Source: Apostichopus japonicus (taxonomy: Eukaryota > Echinodermata > Holothuroidea > Aspidochirotida > Stichopodidae). Taken from it: DNA of 64,000 nt. The notes under the pieces are model-generated. The model was not told the origin of the DNA. It worked only from the letters and a program-made list of their open reading frames with translations, and did no database searches. The stretch's first letter is position 1; each line of letters starts with the position of its first letter. Below, piece after piece: positions 1-12,809 of the stretch. The stretch is taken from assembly GCF_037975245.1 (NCBI RefSeq), contig NC_092583.1:16454764-16518763 (forward strand), in the 5' to 3' direction. A program made the translations under genes and the position numbers.

Positions 1-1518
1 GACAACACGGTTAATTATGAAAACAGAAGAAATTGTTAAAGGAAAATGCTCCCTGTCCTTGTAGAAGGCCGATATAAAGAGAGCATATGAATTGAAAGGA
101 GACAAATGAAATAAAGGGGTAACAAGCTAATGCAAACAAACAGTGTACTTAGGGTGATGTGTACAAGCTTTAGCGGCGGGCAGGGGTGGGGGGATAGAGG
201 AGCTGGGATGTGGGACAATTTGTTATTTAGTTCGTGAAATAGTGCATTTCTTCTAAGAACTTTGAATTCTTCAAAATTTCGATGTTGTTGAGGAGAGCAA
301 TTATACGGAGCCGCACCTCTACATGTTGCCAATTGAAGTTTTTTATGTTGAAGTTGAAGTTGCCAATTGAAGTTTTTTATGTTTCTAAACAATTTGGGGG
401 TTTTTTGGTTAAATATTTAGATCCAGAAAGCAAACATGATACTCCACTATCATGATTTACGTAAAAGAAGAGGAACTATTTCCATCAATTACACACACTG
501 TGTACCGGTGGTCCTGATCTTAACCGGAAGCGGGAGTGGTAAGGGTGGAGACATATAGGAATAGGTTCTTACCACTAACTTAAATTTTAAGCCACCTACA
601 CCCTGTGTGCATGTTTACCGTTGTATCATACTATATACGAGAGTACTTTTCTATCAATAAATCAACCTGATTTGTCTGTAAAGTTACCAGTCCTTGGATA
701 TTTTTTTAATTTTGGTTGATGAAATTAGACTTTCGGGGATATGAGGGGGGGGGGGGGTTGGATGGGTTGTGGAGGAGCGTATTGGACTATTAATTGATGC
801 TGGCACACCAGCGTATGTACAAGGCTCAAGTAGTCGTGTTTTGTTGTAACTCAGTTATATATAAGCTTCGTTCCATTAAACTGTGTGTATGAGATAGGAA
901 ACCTCTCCAATGTTAATTAGTATATGGGGAGCAAATATACCATCTGAATAATTTAACGTTGTGCCAATATTTATAAATCATGTCACAGAAACGTGTCATC
1001 ATACATCTATCCATGCAACTTATATGGAAAGTATATGATCCATATTGAAATGACAATATTTTATTTATTATATCATGTATGGGGGTCACATTGTCTATAA
1101 TGTAACACTAACTAACTAACGAACTTTATACTGATCCGATGCATTGGTGTGCACAAAATATCAAAGATGTGGGGGGGGGGGTGGGCAAATTCTAAATTTC
1201 TCCAAGAGATTTAAGTATGGGCTGAACCTATATACGTATGGACCAGACGCGAATAAGGGATTTTATACAGAAAGGATAAAGCAATCGTAGTGGTCAGGGG
1301 GACAGGGGGTAGGTACTTAAAAATTGTGACGTTAATGATGCATTCTGAGAAATATTTAGATTACAAATTTGGCCTATAATTAGCGCTAATAGCGTGGTTG
1401 TGTTGATACATGATTTTTGTGCGTATGGTTGCAGAGGTGAGTATAGCAGTGGTCTAATTCTTTTCCAGCTAAATATAAAAATTACTCCAACTGACGCATT
1501 TACCTCCGACTGACGTTG
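1..1518. other. Intergenic, no gene seen
   Basis: AT-rich sequence with G13 (745-757) and G11 (1171-1181) runs and the short duplication at 325-383. No exon-like reading frame or RNA gene recognised. Confidence 0.5.
325..383. repeat. 34-bp tandem duplication
   Basis: GTTGCCAATTGAAGTTTTTT is repeated at 325 and 359, with a GAAGTT-rich spacer between. Confidence 0.7.
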
Positions 1519-2134
1519 GACGGTGGTGGCCATGCACCCCTTCCCCTAAAAACACAACGATGGACGGTGGTGGCCATGCACCCCTCCCCCTCAAAACACA
1601 ACGATGGACGGTGGTGGCCATGCACCCCTTCCCCTCAAAACACAACGATGGACGGTGGTGGCCATGCACCCCTTCCCCTCAAAACACAACGATAGACGGT
1701 GGTGGCCATGCACCCCTCCCCCTCAAAACACAACGATAGACGGTGGTGGCCATGCACCCCTTCCCCTCAAAACACAACGATGGACGGTGGTGGCCATGCA
1801 CCCCTACCCCTCAAAACACAACGACAGACGGTGGTGGCCATGCACCCCTGCTCCTAAAAACACAACGATGGACGGTGGTGGCCATGCACCCCTTCCCCTC
1901 AAAACACAACGATGGACGGAGGTGGCCATGCACCCCCACCCCTCAAAACACAACGATGGACGGTGGTGGCCATGCACCCCTCCCCCTCAAAACACAACGA
2001 TGGACGGTGGTGGCCATGCACCCCTTCCCCTCAAAACACAACGATGGACGGTGGTGGCCATGCACCCCTGCCCCTAAAAACACAACGATAGACGGTGGTA
2101 GCCATCCTCCCCTATCCCCTCAAAACCCAATGAG
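1519..2134. repeat. 44-bp minisatellite, 14 tandem copies
   Basis: Units begin GACGGTGGTGGCCATGCACC and recur every 44 bp (1519, 1563, 1607 ... 2091). Copies differ by a few substitutions; the last is more diverged. Because 44 is not a multiple of three, any protein frame shifts each unit and repeats every 132 bp. The unit lacks stops, which leaves long open frames on both strands. These are a by-product of the repeat, not evidence of a gene. Confidence 0.93.
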
Positions 2135-3759
2135 GCTCTATGTCGTGCTGATCAGATGCGCGTTCTCACGTAGTCCTTAAATGATATTGTTATGAGGCAT
2201 AATTAGCTCGTAATGTATATGTATTCAAAATATATATGTATCACACATACAGTTGTAATAGGTATAATAATTATCAATGGATTAGTATAATATAAAGTGG
2301 GTTAGTATAATATAAAGAGGGTTAGTTTAATAGTTGGAATAGCCTAATAAATGTACAAATTATCATTGAGGAACCCTTATCGACTGTTAGAGGACTCACT
2401 AATGGACAAAGCAGGCCCGTTGTGGACTTTCAGGCGCCTAAAGTTATACATGTATATGTATGTATGTATGTTATGCCTTTAATTGACCGTATATAATGGG
2501 AATATCATATCATTATCACTAATATCACAATAATTTTGTGTAATACGCATGGGAGATGGCGCACGGAGCGGCTGACAGTCTTTTTACATTAGTTTTAATT
2601 CCGAAATACTACGCCCCTATTTGTTTCGATCATGCTAATAGTATCACATATCTTTTTCTCCATACGTGAAAGCTTTCAAAAAGGAATAAAAATTGAAATC
2701 ACTTTTCCATGATATATAATGAGTCATATATCGGAAGTATACTCAGACCTTCCATACTAATTACTAAGTGTGTCTAACATACGCAACCAAGTGTGAATTT
2801 ATAAGAGATAAATATAGAATTTAGAGAGAACATCACTCATGTATATAAGAGGATATATGGTGTATTACAGATCTGGATTAAATATAATACTTTTGAGTCG
2901 TTAAATATTCTTTGTTTTAAAGGGACGCAACCACCATCTCTTTGTCGTCCTGCCGGGGGGGGGGGGGGGGAGAGAGATTTGAAAGGAAGACAAACTTTGG
3001 TCAAAATTAATAGTAAAAAGAATATGCAAAATGCTGCAGTATTTGTTGTAAAAGTTGTTGTAAAAGTTGTGAAAAACTCTGAAGGATTTGAAACTGTCCA
3101 GATTGTATACTGTACATATAAGATACATATTTAATGTAATGTAGACTTTTGTGTTGTAATATTCTGCCTGTAATCAAACTTTAATATATTTTTGGGAGAG
3201 GGGCAAGGGGGGGGGGTAGGATGGACCTATCCTACCCATAGAAGTATACGTGGTTGCACCCCTGTTTGTCTGGTGACACCTACGAGTAGCATAATAAAGC
3301 CGGTTGATGTGGGGAGGGGAACTTTGAAGGTCCACAGCTGCGACCAGCAAAATACATTCCGTGAAACTTACATTTAAATCCATAATAAAATATGCTCAAC
3401 CCTCATAGAAAGCATTATTTTGACGATTTACCCTTATATCTTGACTCAGTTTATATCAAACGGTCCAATACATCCCTTTAAGCTACCTCGTATTATTGAT
3501 CTTGACATAAGTTAAAGCAATATGATGAGATCATTGCCCAAAAAATCCTGTGTTTATTAAAGCTCATCAATAAAACTTTGTTGTTGTTGTTTGTTTACTA
3601 AGGCTTCTAATCGAAAGTATAAAATAATTAACTTTTTAACATAAATAGCTTCCATCTTGATAAATCCCTTGCGCAAGTATTCGATCAAAAATTAAATGAT
3701 AATTTAAGCTCTATAACCATATATAAATTATTAACGTGATAAAAGTATCCTTTAGTAGA
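2135..3759. other. Intergenic, no gene seen
   Basis: AT-rich, with a G16 run (2955-2970), a G10 run (3207-3216) and a retroelement-like 3' end near 3545-3595 (AATAAAACTTTG followed by TTG repeats). Short open frames here have no coding character. Confidence 0.45.
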
Positions 3760-4450
3760 ACTCGAGTTCTTCTCGAGAACTTGTTAGTATTCGTAACCAT
3801 GTAATCGGGTGATTAAAGTTCTCGTAAATTCTTGCCCGTTCTCGGAAGTTAAAGTACACTTATTCATAATAGAAGTTACTCATACTTGTTTTCTGTTACT
3901 AAATAACACCTATTCTAACTTAATTTTCAAAGTACCATATACGGTACTAGCAGTCATATTTTGAAGTCTACGTTAATAAACCCACCCGTACTCGAATGCT
4001 AAAATATTCGTACCAGTATGGGCACTTGTACTCGAACTCTTCACAGCTGTTTAAGTACCTCGGTTACTCGAACTCGAATGTAAGAGTACTCATATTCGGA
4101 TGTTAGAGTACTCATATTCGGATGTTAAAGTACTCGTGCTAGTACTCAAATGTTTAACTACTTTTGTACTCGAATAATAAAATACTCGCAATCTATCTTA
4201 CACAGCTGTTGAAGTACTTCGGTTACTCGTACTCGAATGTTAGAGTACTCATATTCGGATTTTAAAGTACTCGCATTCATATGTTTTAGTTCGTACTCGT
4301 TTGTATAAGTACTCGCTCTTGGATGTTGACACAGTTGTACTCTGATAACTAAGTACTTGACTTGCCGTACTCAGATGTAAAGCTGCTTGTACTTCTACAC
4401 TGAAGACACTGTGTTTGTATTTGTACTACGCTACGTGTACTCGAATTAAA
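3760..4450. repeat. Degenerate TACTCG-type minisatellite
   Basis: Words such as TACTCGAA, GTACTCGT and ATGTTAGAGTACTCAT recur irregularly. A longer unit starting CACAGCTGTT occurs at 4042 and 4201, about 159 bp apart, with matching flanks (GGTTACTCG, ACTCATATTCGGAT). It looks like an old tandem array decayed by substitution and small indels. Confidence 0.75.
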
Positions 4451-4510
4451 ACAAATATTTGGTACTCAAGTAAACAGAGTTCACCTCGGGTACAAAGATA
4501 TACACCCACA

Positions 4511-4511
4511 A

Positions 4512-4588
<77 letters not shown>
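4511..4588. repeat. (CA)n followed by (TA)n microsatellite
   Basis: About 10 CA repeats pass directly into about 28 TA repeats. Short open frames of alternating Ile-Tyr over it are artefacts. Confidence 0.95.
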
Positions 4589-4590
<2 letters not shown>

Positions 4591-4599
4591 AATAACAAA

Positions 4600-7500
4600 T
4601 ATCCCAAACTGACACAGAAACCATTCAACTTACAGCTATGTTCACCATTCTTTAAATTCAACCTCGTTTCTTAATATACGGTATATATCCTATTGTATAT
4701 GTGCTAGCATAAACTCATATTATGTTACTATGACAACCTCCTACATACATAAATCAACTATTACAGTTGAGTGAACACCCTTAATCGTTGTCTTGCATAC
4801 CAATGTTTACAGAATCTACTCTGAACTATTTTTGAGCTTAAGTTTCATCCTATTCTCTTTTCTTCTCTCTTATGCAAAATAAAAGACAAGACTCGACTTT
4901 ATGAGTAAATGTCCTTCTTACCACTTGAGCATCGCCCTACAAGGACTCACCCTCTTGAAATTAATGCAGGCGCTTTTGTCAAAATGAAGGCAACATATTG
5001 CTTTAATTACGACAGACTGTGACGCCACTCGCCCCTAAGTGTTTGAGATCGATAAAGTCGTTGCATTGTTGCTTCCGACAACGTCAATTTCCGCTAATAT
5101 ATCAGATTTGAGCTTTTAACCAGAACTCAAAAATTCCAACCGACATTCGCAGAGTTACTTATAAGGTTTGTAAATTATGACCACCTCCGTTATGGAAAAC
5201 CTATACTTCATATTATCGGTTTATACTGTAGGTTTCATTTCATGTTTGTTTGTAGGAAATTTAGTCCTACAAATTGTGAAAGTTTTTCTTCTTTTTCAAC
5301 TCTATTCAAGACTTGACTTATTCATGCCGTAGGGCAGTAGGATGTGACATGCAATTACCTTTAATATTGATAGGGCGTATACCGGGGGTAAATATTATAT
5401 TTATAAGTTCGGTTGAAGATGCGCGTATGTTCTTGGTGGATATAGGTGTGGGGGGGGGGGGAAGAGGGCTGGGCCCGAGGTTCCCTTACGGAACGACTCT
5501 TTTCATTACAAAACGATTATCAAACTGTTTTGGCATTACCTCCAATTTAAGCTGTCGAAATCTAATGTAGTGTGTAATTAAGAAGATTAAATCAACCAGT
5601 TTTGAAACCGGACATTTCCAAACTTTTCGATTGTTCCTTGAAATATATACTTGACGTGTCATACTCAGTCTCGGATCCAGGGGTGTGGGGTAAACATCCT
5701 TTCCCGTTCAACACCCCCCCCCCAGCCCCAACCCCCAACAAAAATAACATAGTTATTAGCATATAACCTAGCGTGTAGACCCTATTTTATCCAAATAAGC
5801 CTCAGAGTGCACAATTTCACGTCTATGGTTTTCTAGAGAACCCCGACACCCGACTCTACACTTTACATCTTGCTTTAACGATCAAATGTCACATCCTCTC
5901 TATGTTGTAAAATCGCTGATACTTACGAGTTGCGCTATTTAGGACAATATCGGGCAATGTTGAAAAGTTCCCCAAAATGACCGAAAGAAACTGCTATCGA
6001 TTCTGGAAAACAAATTAATATGAACGTAAATATTCTACCGTGAAGGAAGAAAACTTTGAAATGTCAATTTCGAATAAAATATGATAACAAATGTTTCAAA
6101 TATCCGGTAACTGTTTAAGTTCTGTCACGTGCAATACAAATTCAAACATTTAACGACTTGTTGAATCTCAAGTGGTCATGTCAATCCCCAAATCACTTAA
6201 ACCGACTTTTTGAAAAAAATACATGAATTAGAAGTGAAAATCACGTTTGAAACAATCAAGAAAATAAATGAAATTTGTTGAAAATATGTTCCGGAATGCA
6301 TTAGGACACATTTTAGAACACATTTTGGCACAGGACTTGTTGAATAGTAACTCAATTATTTGAGGAGGGTGTATCGGGGACGAGGGGTTGTGCACACGTG
6401 AGGTGAAGGGGAACCCTCATTTCCCATGTGAACAGTAAATATAAAATAATATATAAATATCCACACCTTTACTTGCAGTGTAGAATATTCATAGGAAAGT
6501 ATAATTAAAAATAAATTAAGAAAAAGTTTTAAAAAGTGATTTATCGTTTTTGATATTTGACCTACCCTTATGATGTCAAACTGCTCGTTCCAGTTACAGA
6601 TTGGTGTATATTTATTGTTTTATTTTGCACATTTAAACCTCCTCGTGATTTATTAACTAAAAGCAGTTACGGTTGATAATCTTCTAAGAAATACACCGGT
6701 GAGGTGGATATTAACGTAGAGGGTGCGGGGGGGGGGTGGGGTGGAGGGGAGGGGAGGGTGATGTGTACACTTGATTTCAATTAACACTTTTTATTTAGTA
6801 TACGCACAAGTTTACATGTGTACAGATACGTAAATATATATACACACGTACTGTTAATAGGTTAATGTACTTCAAATGTAGAATAGTTAATATTAATCAT
6901 GTAGTGCACTTTTCAAGAAAAGTACAAAAAATCACTTATTGGGGATATTTTTCGTATACCCGTAAAACGTCAAGCTATTCATTACAGCAGTTCAAATTTG
7001 ATATAGATTTATTGTTTTATTTTCCACATTCAATTCAATTTCTGTCTTATCTGTTTTTGATTTATTAATTAGAAATAGTCACGGTTCATACACTTCTGCG
7101 ATTCACTTTAAAATTTAATATACAGTGTACTGTTAACGGCAAAAAGTACATTGCTGGTCGCTGTACAAAGACAGGATCCGGACTGATTTATTTTTTATTT
7201 ATTAGTTGCGGTCAACATATAAATCTAATAATAGTTCTGTAAAACTCATTAAGCAGGTAGGTATTACAATTTAATTGGGCTATAATTATTCATAAATCAT
7301 CATGGGTTATTTATTGTCTATTCAAACTTCCATTGTTTTAGCCAGATGGTTTCCAAATAATGGTTATACAATACTTCCTAAGCGGCATCACGTAGTACTA
7401 CTACACTATACCAGTTATCCTGCATATAATATTGCCCCCCAAATATGCTAGAATTTTAACTAATGGTCACGCATCCCCAAACTTCAAAACCCATTTCACA

Positions 7501-9000
7501 GCCCCTACTCACTGAAAAAAAAATCAACTGTCCAAATAAACTGAACACTCCACGATATCAGAAATGTCCAGATTGTATACTTTTGAATTTTGTAGTAATT
7601 TTCAACAATGATGAAATTTGAGGCCAATACTGATGACCATTAAAATATAAAATATCTAGACCAGTTATATGAGACTATCGTCGATTGAATTAATAAGAAA
7701 GAAAACATATATACTGTATAAAGAATACAGTATAAGTGTAGCCTATACTGTGTATAGTAATACAATAGTCTCCGTTAGGACACACGTCTTACTCAGTGGC
7801 GTTTAAAGTGCTTCAAAGATGGGGGACCATATTCGAAGTTCCTTCCGACTGATTTAGTTAAAGACATAATTCCTTTATGGATGTGCAGAGGTGGATATGG
7901 GATTTTGAAAGAAGGGGTCGTGGCCGGTGGCCAAGGGGATGTTGCAGCCGACTCGTGTATATGGGTGTATGCATGGGGTCCCCTTCCCTGTAAAAATATA
8001 TAACAGTTTAGACTTTCATGTATTGCAATGGGCAATGAACATGGGAATTGGCACAACAGCAGTTCAGGCTGCATTCAGGTGACAGCAGTTGCCATGGCGA
8101 TGTGTAAGCTCAATATTTGTATAGGATAATTAAGGGAAATTATAATTCATTTTGATTTGCTACATAGGAATATAATCCCAAGAGTCTTTTGAAAGTTGTA
8201 TTCAATTTGTGTCAACAATTTGAAGTTTATATTATTTGGTATCAAAATTGAACTTGAAACAAAACAAACAAAACATCATAAAGTGGTACGGTACTTATCA
8301 TGAGGTATTGATTGAAACCTACAACACGATGTCTATTTCATTCCTCTTTAATCGGTAACACAGTTTGACCTTTGCGAATTATTCTCATCGCATGGCCTAA
8401 CAATCTTGATTGTGCCCGTATAGTTCATTAACAAAATGGACACCATTTTAGGTACGACCATAAAATAACATTTCTTGTTTTAATCAAAATGGTTTATAGT
8501 TACCTGGATACGTATATTGCATTGGTTGGCATGTTAGTAAGTTCTAAGTAATTCTATATAGCCTATATCACACATGGTCCCAAATAGGTACACTTTAAAG
8601 ATGATCAGAATGCATCCCAAAATATGCTAGAATTTCAAATAATGGTCACTCATTCTGAAACTTCTGACGAGCATCTTATATCAGCCGCTCATAACCATTT
8701 TCCTCGATGAAAACTTAATTGTCTTATTGAACACTAGGAGAGTAACAATGTTCTACAATGCAGTAAATTTGACAATTTTAAGCAATTATTAGAACCTTAA
8801 ATTAACGGGCCAAGCTGACCTTTTTTTCATCAGTTTAACAGTTCAGTGTCGATAATATTAATAATTCCATTCCAAACGACATCCCCACATTGGATCAATT
8901 ACATTGTGTAGATAGTTAAGCAAGAGCCGCATTCATCATTCCGTTATTAACATGCACAAACTGATTCCTATCATCACGTCCTAATCATCCATCTTTTGCA
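4600..9000. other. Intergenic, no gene seen
   Basis: AT-rich, with G/C homopolymers at 5450, 5714 and 6727 and a diverged direct repeat (6607-6695 versus 7008-7110). A more GC-rich patch at 7793-8075 begins CAGTGGCG, as some dispersed marine invertebrate repeats do. No convincing exon. Confidence 0.45.
6607..7110. repeat. Diverged direct-repeat pair about 400 bp apart
   Basis: TTTATTGTTTTATTTTGCAC, then a GATTTATTAACTA...CAGTTACGGTT block at 6607-6695, is echoed at 7008-7110 as TTTATTGTTTTATTTTCCAC...GATTTATTAATTA...AGTCACGGTT. A decayed local duplication or two ends of an old element. Confidence 0.4.
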
Positions 9001-9004
9001 GTTT

Positions 9005-9095
9005 TTAGAGGAACCGTAGCAGTGGTATAGTTCATATCATGTGTAATCGCACATGCGCTCCGAGTCACGTGTTCGAAATCCAACGCACCAGCCGG
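9005..9095 (+). repeat. Possible tRNA-derived SINE head
   Basis: GTAGCAGTGGTATAGTTCAT resembles a polymerase III A box region and GTGTTCGAAATCC, about 55 bp later, a B box. The sequence does not fold into a full tRNA cloverleaf by eye, so this is at most a degraded SINE promoter. Confidence 0.3.
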
Positions 9096-9239
9096 CAATG
9101 TTTACAAAACAGCAGATGAATATGTTGGTTTCTTGATAATACAAAACTTTAATTTATTCGTTCTTTACAGAAAAAGCTAATGGAAAGGAAATAACTCATC
9201 ATAATAATTGAATTGTTAATGATTGTATATAGGGAACCT

Positions 9240-9720
9240 GTCCAAACTGAAATAAATTATTAAGGCATCGGCTTTCCATATGTAATGGAAAGCACAATGT
9301 ATCTTGGAAGGGATATTCCGGGGGTAAAGTCCATTTGCTTATCAAAATTGCTGAAATTTCTGCATCTGTCGGCCAAAAACACACCATAGTATCGTATGGC
9401 GAAAAAAATGATTTTTTGTTTCAACTTTGGTGATATCTTGTAAATAAATCTTTCACAACAGAGTGAATGATGTCATCATTACAATTGTGAGGCAAATGGT
9501 TCTGTTTTTCTTTATAATATTGAAATCATAATATTGAAATATAAAGTTTTCTTCCATAAAAGTTGCATTTTGATTAAATTCTACATTACAAAGAACTTTA
9601 ACAGGTAAATTTACACTAAAAATGTATAAAGTTTCATGAATAGTTAAAAATGATATAATAATAGGAAAGTATAATTTTTTAAGAACATCTGTCATGATGA
9701 CGTCACAGACCACCTACTGT
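9240..9720 (+). repeat. Dispersed repeat, copy 1
   Basis: Shares ordered words with 56040-56240: GGCCAAAAA, GTATGGCGAA and TTTGGTGATAT(C/T)TTGT, in the same order and orientation with similar spacing. It ends near a TGACGTCA site. A diverged interspersed repeat of unknown class. Confidence 0.4.
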
Positions 9721-9979
9721 GATACACTGTTTAGAGAAAGAGAATGTTCAGCCATCCAAATTAATTACATTCAGAATTAACTATTCCTCGAGTTAAGGAC
9801 AAGATATTAGGATGGGATTTTTCAACGAGGAGCGTGTAATATGCTTACACTTTAAGATAAGGAATATCCCTTTTAGCATAGGTTAAATATAAACACATAT
9901 AGAGGGCAAAAGACACAAACCATCAGAACGATTAAAGATACGATAGTGTGCAAATTAGTTTTGGTTTATGCACACATGC

Positions 9980-10070
9980 AAACTCTCCCGGTTTTATTAC
10001 ATAGGGAGTCTCCCGGTTTATAAGGCAATCTTGCACTCTTCCGATATATTTCTGCCAATCTCTCGACATA
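9980..10070. repeat. CTCCCGG-type interspersed repeat fragment
   Basis: CTCTCCCGGTTTTATTACAT, then GAGTCTCCCGGTTTATAAGG, form a self-similar GGGAGACTCCCGG-like motif that I recall as a common dispersed repeat in marine deuterostome genomes; not verified here. Confidence 0.3.
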
Positions 10071-11100
10071 ATTTGCTGTCTATTTTATAGGAGGAATTAT
10101 ACATTATTAAAGAGTGCCTCGAAATCTTCGCGCCGGACTCTGCACATTCGGTCTGCATTAAGACTGTACTTTATCTCTCGAAGACGAGTTCAGGAAGTTC
10201 CACCAGTATAATGGTTACATATTGTTGTTTTGAAGGTCGCCAGTACTGCCGAGTCCCACATAGATAGAATATTCGCCTTTTTCTTTAATATTTGGTAAAA
10301 TGAGACAATTTCAGTATCTTTCTTGAATAAATGATTGAGTTGAAAGTAGAATGTTTGTTCAAGTTCGTCAATCATTAGTGGCCGTTATTAGAATTATTAG
10401 TCGAGGCTGCGTTGATGACTTTGAGACACTTGCAAGGGCACAATATCGGGCTAATTACGTCACATGAGAACGTGGTGATAATTCGTAAAGTTTTCAGTAA
10501 TATAGTATATAAGTAACAATAATAGGAGATAGCTAAAAGGCTCATAACCCACTTCGCAACATAACGAGTTAAATTGACACAGTAAACTCACCGATTCCAC
10601 CAAAATATGTCTTTTCTGCACAGTGTAATATGTGAAGGTTCGATGAGAAAAGAAATTAAACGATTTTTTTTTAAAGTATCATTCTCTTTTGAAAGCCGTT
10701 TTAAGGGGTTGTCAAGACGACATGCCTTTTAGTTTCCACTTACCTTATACGATTTACAACATCGCTGGGTTATATACCTGTGCTTGGTCTCTTCAGAGAG
10801 CCTATCTAATCTATGCATTATATTCATTTCTCCGTTTTCATCAGTAATCAAGAAAATGGAATTCGATTTACAGGACCGTATCTCTCGTCACTTGTAAATA
10901 CTAGTTACGTTGTATGACGTAACTATTCCATGAAGTTACACAAGGAACAAACACCTTGTGATAAACTGTTAATTAACACTACACGGTTGCAATGTTTGAG
11001 TATAACGTTGTGAATTTACTCATAAACTAATTTTCAGTACTATATTGAGAGCAGTATATAGGGTGTTTTGTATATAAGGGACATGCATATTGGAGAATTT
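10070..11100. other. Intergenic, no gene seen
   Basis: AT-rich sequence with short chance reading frames only. No exon-like composition and no recognised RNA gene. Confidence 0.4.
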
Positions 11101-11104
11101 TTTG

Positions 11105-11400
11105 GAAAGAATGCTTGAGTGCGTCATAGGAGCACACGCAGGGCCCGGGTTGGCCCAGTGCCTTTCTGAATAGCAGGAAGAGGTGTGTGGCTTGGTCCGA
11201 CGTGCACGGCGCCTCCGAGTTGAGTTGCCGAAGACGACGATTACCTCTTGATCGGGAAAGATGCTATTCTTTCGCGAAAGGTGCCACATGTGCCGCTTAT
11301 TTTAAGGTCGCAGCGGCGCCCGTGACATATGCCTTAATCCGCCCCTGAGTACATGGGGCCGAATGCTTCCACGGGAAGGGGTCTGTCATCTATGTATGAC
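11105..11400. repeat. GC-rich island, probable interspersed repeat
   Basis: Markedly richer in G+C than its flanks (GCAGGGCCCGGGTTGGCCCA, GGTCGCAGCGGCGCCCGTGA). A minus-strand frame through it has Arg-rich sequence but no recognisable domain. Its sharp composition edges suggest inserted DNA rather than a CpG-island promoter. Confidence 0.3.
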
Positions 11401-12590
11401 TAAAACTAAATTATCGATGAAATTCAAGTTATGATCTTTATAAAAGTAGGTCACAACAGAGCAAACCCCATCGTGTCCAATTTTGGATGCATATGTCCAT
11501 TCATATCCTCCATCCAGAACAAACAAAAAAAGAGTTGAGTTTTTTTTTTCCTTTTATTCTTTTGCCTAATTTAGCATAACTGACTCAGTTGGAGAAGCGA
11601 ATGAATGCTTGAGATGCGCGGGTATTATTCGAGAACGATTATATAGTCTATGGTCTGTGACATTATGCAGAGTTTAGCCTGCATAGCTGGTGCTAGTCAA
11701 TTCATTTGGTCATTAATATGGTTATACATCATTAGCTTCCCATATTCAGTGTTGCATGAGTTTGTTTTTCAAATGAAGCATGACAGTCAACATTTAGTCA
11801 GTTACAAAATGGTGACCGATGACCCCCCCCCCCCTTTAGAGTTTATGCTTCCAATATCGCTCATTTTTAATTCAAGTATATACATGCAACGGATTTTGAT
11901 TTGCAACGTAATGCTCACTCAAGTGGACATGCAATTGCAACAGCTGTTTCAAACATCGAAGAAAAAAGAAAAAAAAACAACACTTGAAAACAAACGTACA
12001 CAAATAAATCAGCCGATTCACACAGAGATTACAGTAACTACTGTAAATCATATAGTTTCCGTTCATTTAGGTGTACCGATCTGAAACAGAATATTCAAAT
12101 CAGCCATTTTGATATTAATTCATATACATATTATAAATGTTCATTTTACGAGCGACCAAGCAATTACAAAAACGCCGACACTTTGGTGTGACGTTAATAC
12201 CCATGTGTATATTCTCCGTAGCATGTTCATTTTTATGGCAGATGACACCCATAACGTTATTCAATGTGATATAAAATTCCCTCGCTGGCGACTTGCACCA
12301 ATGTTTATACTGTACTTGACGATATTTTAATCAAGATATAGCTCTCTTATGTCAAGTCTGCTTATTTCGCTGCAGAAAAATATCAACATTTATTCTAGAC
12401 TTATACCACACTGTTAAAGCGGATGAATATTCATAGGCAATCCATATTTGCAAATAGAAAACGTGGCGGAAGTGGCTCAGTAGCAGCTAATTGCACCTTG
12501 TTTTAGAGGAGAAGAAAAACTTATTAATCAAGGAAAGACGGCATATTGACTTGTAAATTACAATAATAACGAAAAGAGCAGAGAAATGTC
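11400..12590. other. Intergenic, no gene seen
   Basis: Holds a C12 run at 11823 and a 144-codon frame (11650-12081) of low-complexity, Lys/Thr/His-rich, unrelated-looking sequence that I regard as chance. Confidence 0.4.
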
Positions 12591-12596
12591 AGGCTA

Positions 12597-12684
12597 GAAT
12601 GGGATTCGAATCAGTGACCCTGAGCTATGAATCCTGAACCAGGGTTATACAAGTCATGTGCTTTATCAACTGAGTTACACAGCC
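12597..12684 (-). repeat. tRNA-like sequence (SINE head or tRNA pseudogene)
   Basis: Read on the minus strand: GGCTGTGTAACTCAGTTGAT (A box-like), then a long central part, then TGATTCGAATCCC (B box-like) close to the 3' end. The acceptor stem pairs only partly (GGCT with AGCC), and the anticodon arm is poor, so a functional tRNA is unlikely. Confidence 0.4.
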
Positions 12685-12717
12685 TTCATAGTTTGTGGCA
12701 ACCCATATATGGCCAAA

Positions 12718-12808
12718 GGGGGGGGGGGGGGGTTGAAAGTCAGGGACCACAGTACCTTGCGTAACGGATAACCAAACATCACACCCCAGTGGGGGTGGGG
12801 GGGGGGGG
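12718..12808. repeat. Paired poly-G tracts (G15 and G12)
   Basis: Two long G runs (12718-12732 and 12797-12808) 64 bp apart in G-rich context; able to form G-quadruplexes on the + strand. Confidence 0.8.
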
Positions 12809-12809
12809 A

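Noticed and set aside
1604-2180. Two overlapping 145-157-codon frames on the + strand
   Set aside because: They lie wholly in the 44-bp minisatellite, cycle frame every unit and have the same content shifted; no start context, splice sites or conserved pattern.
11650-12084. 144-codon + strand frame
   Set aside because: Low-complexity tail (KKKEKKTT), a homopolymer C run coding for prolines, and no domain or signal; likely chance.
12597-12684. Functional tRNA gene
   Set aside because: A and B boxes are present, but the acceptor and anticodon stems do not pair well enough.
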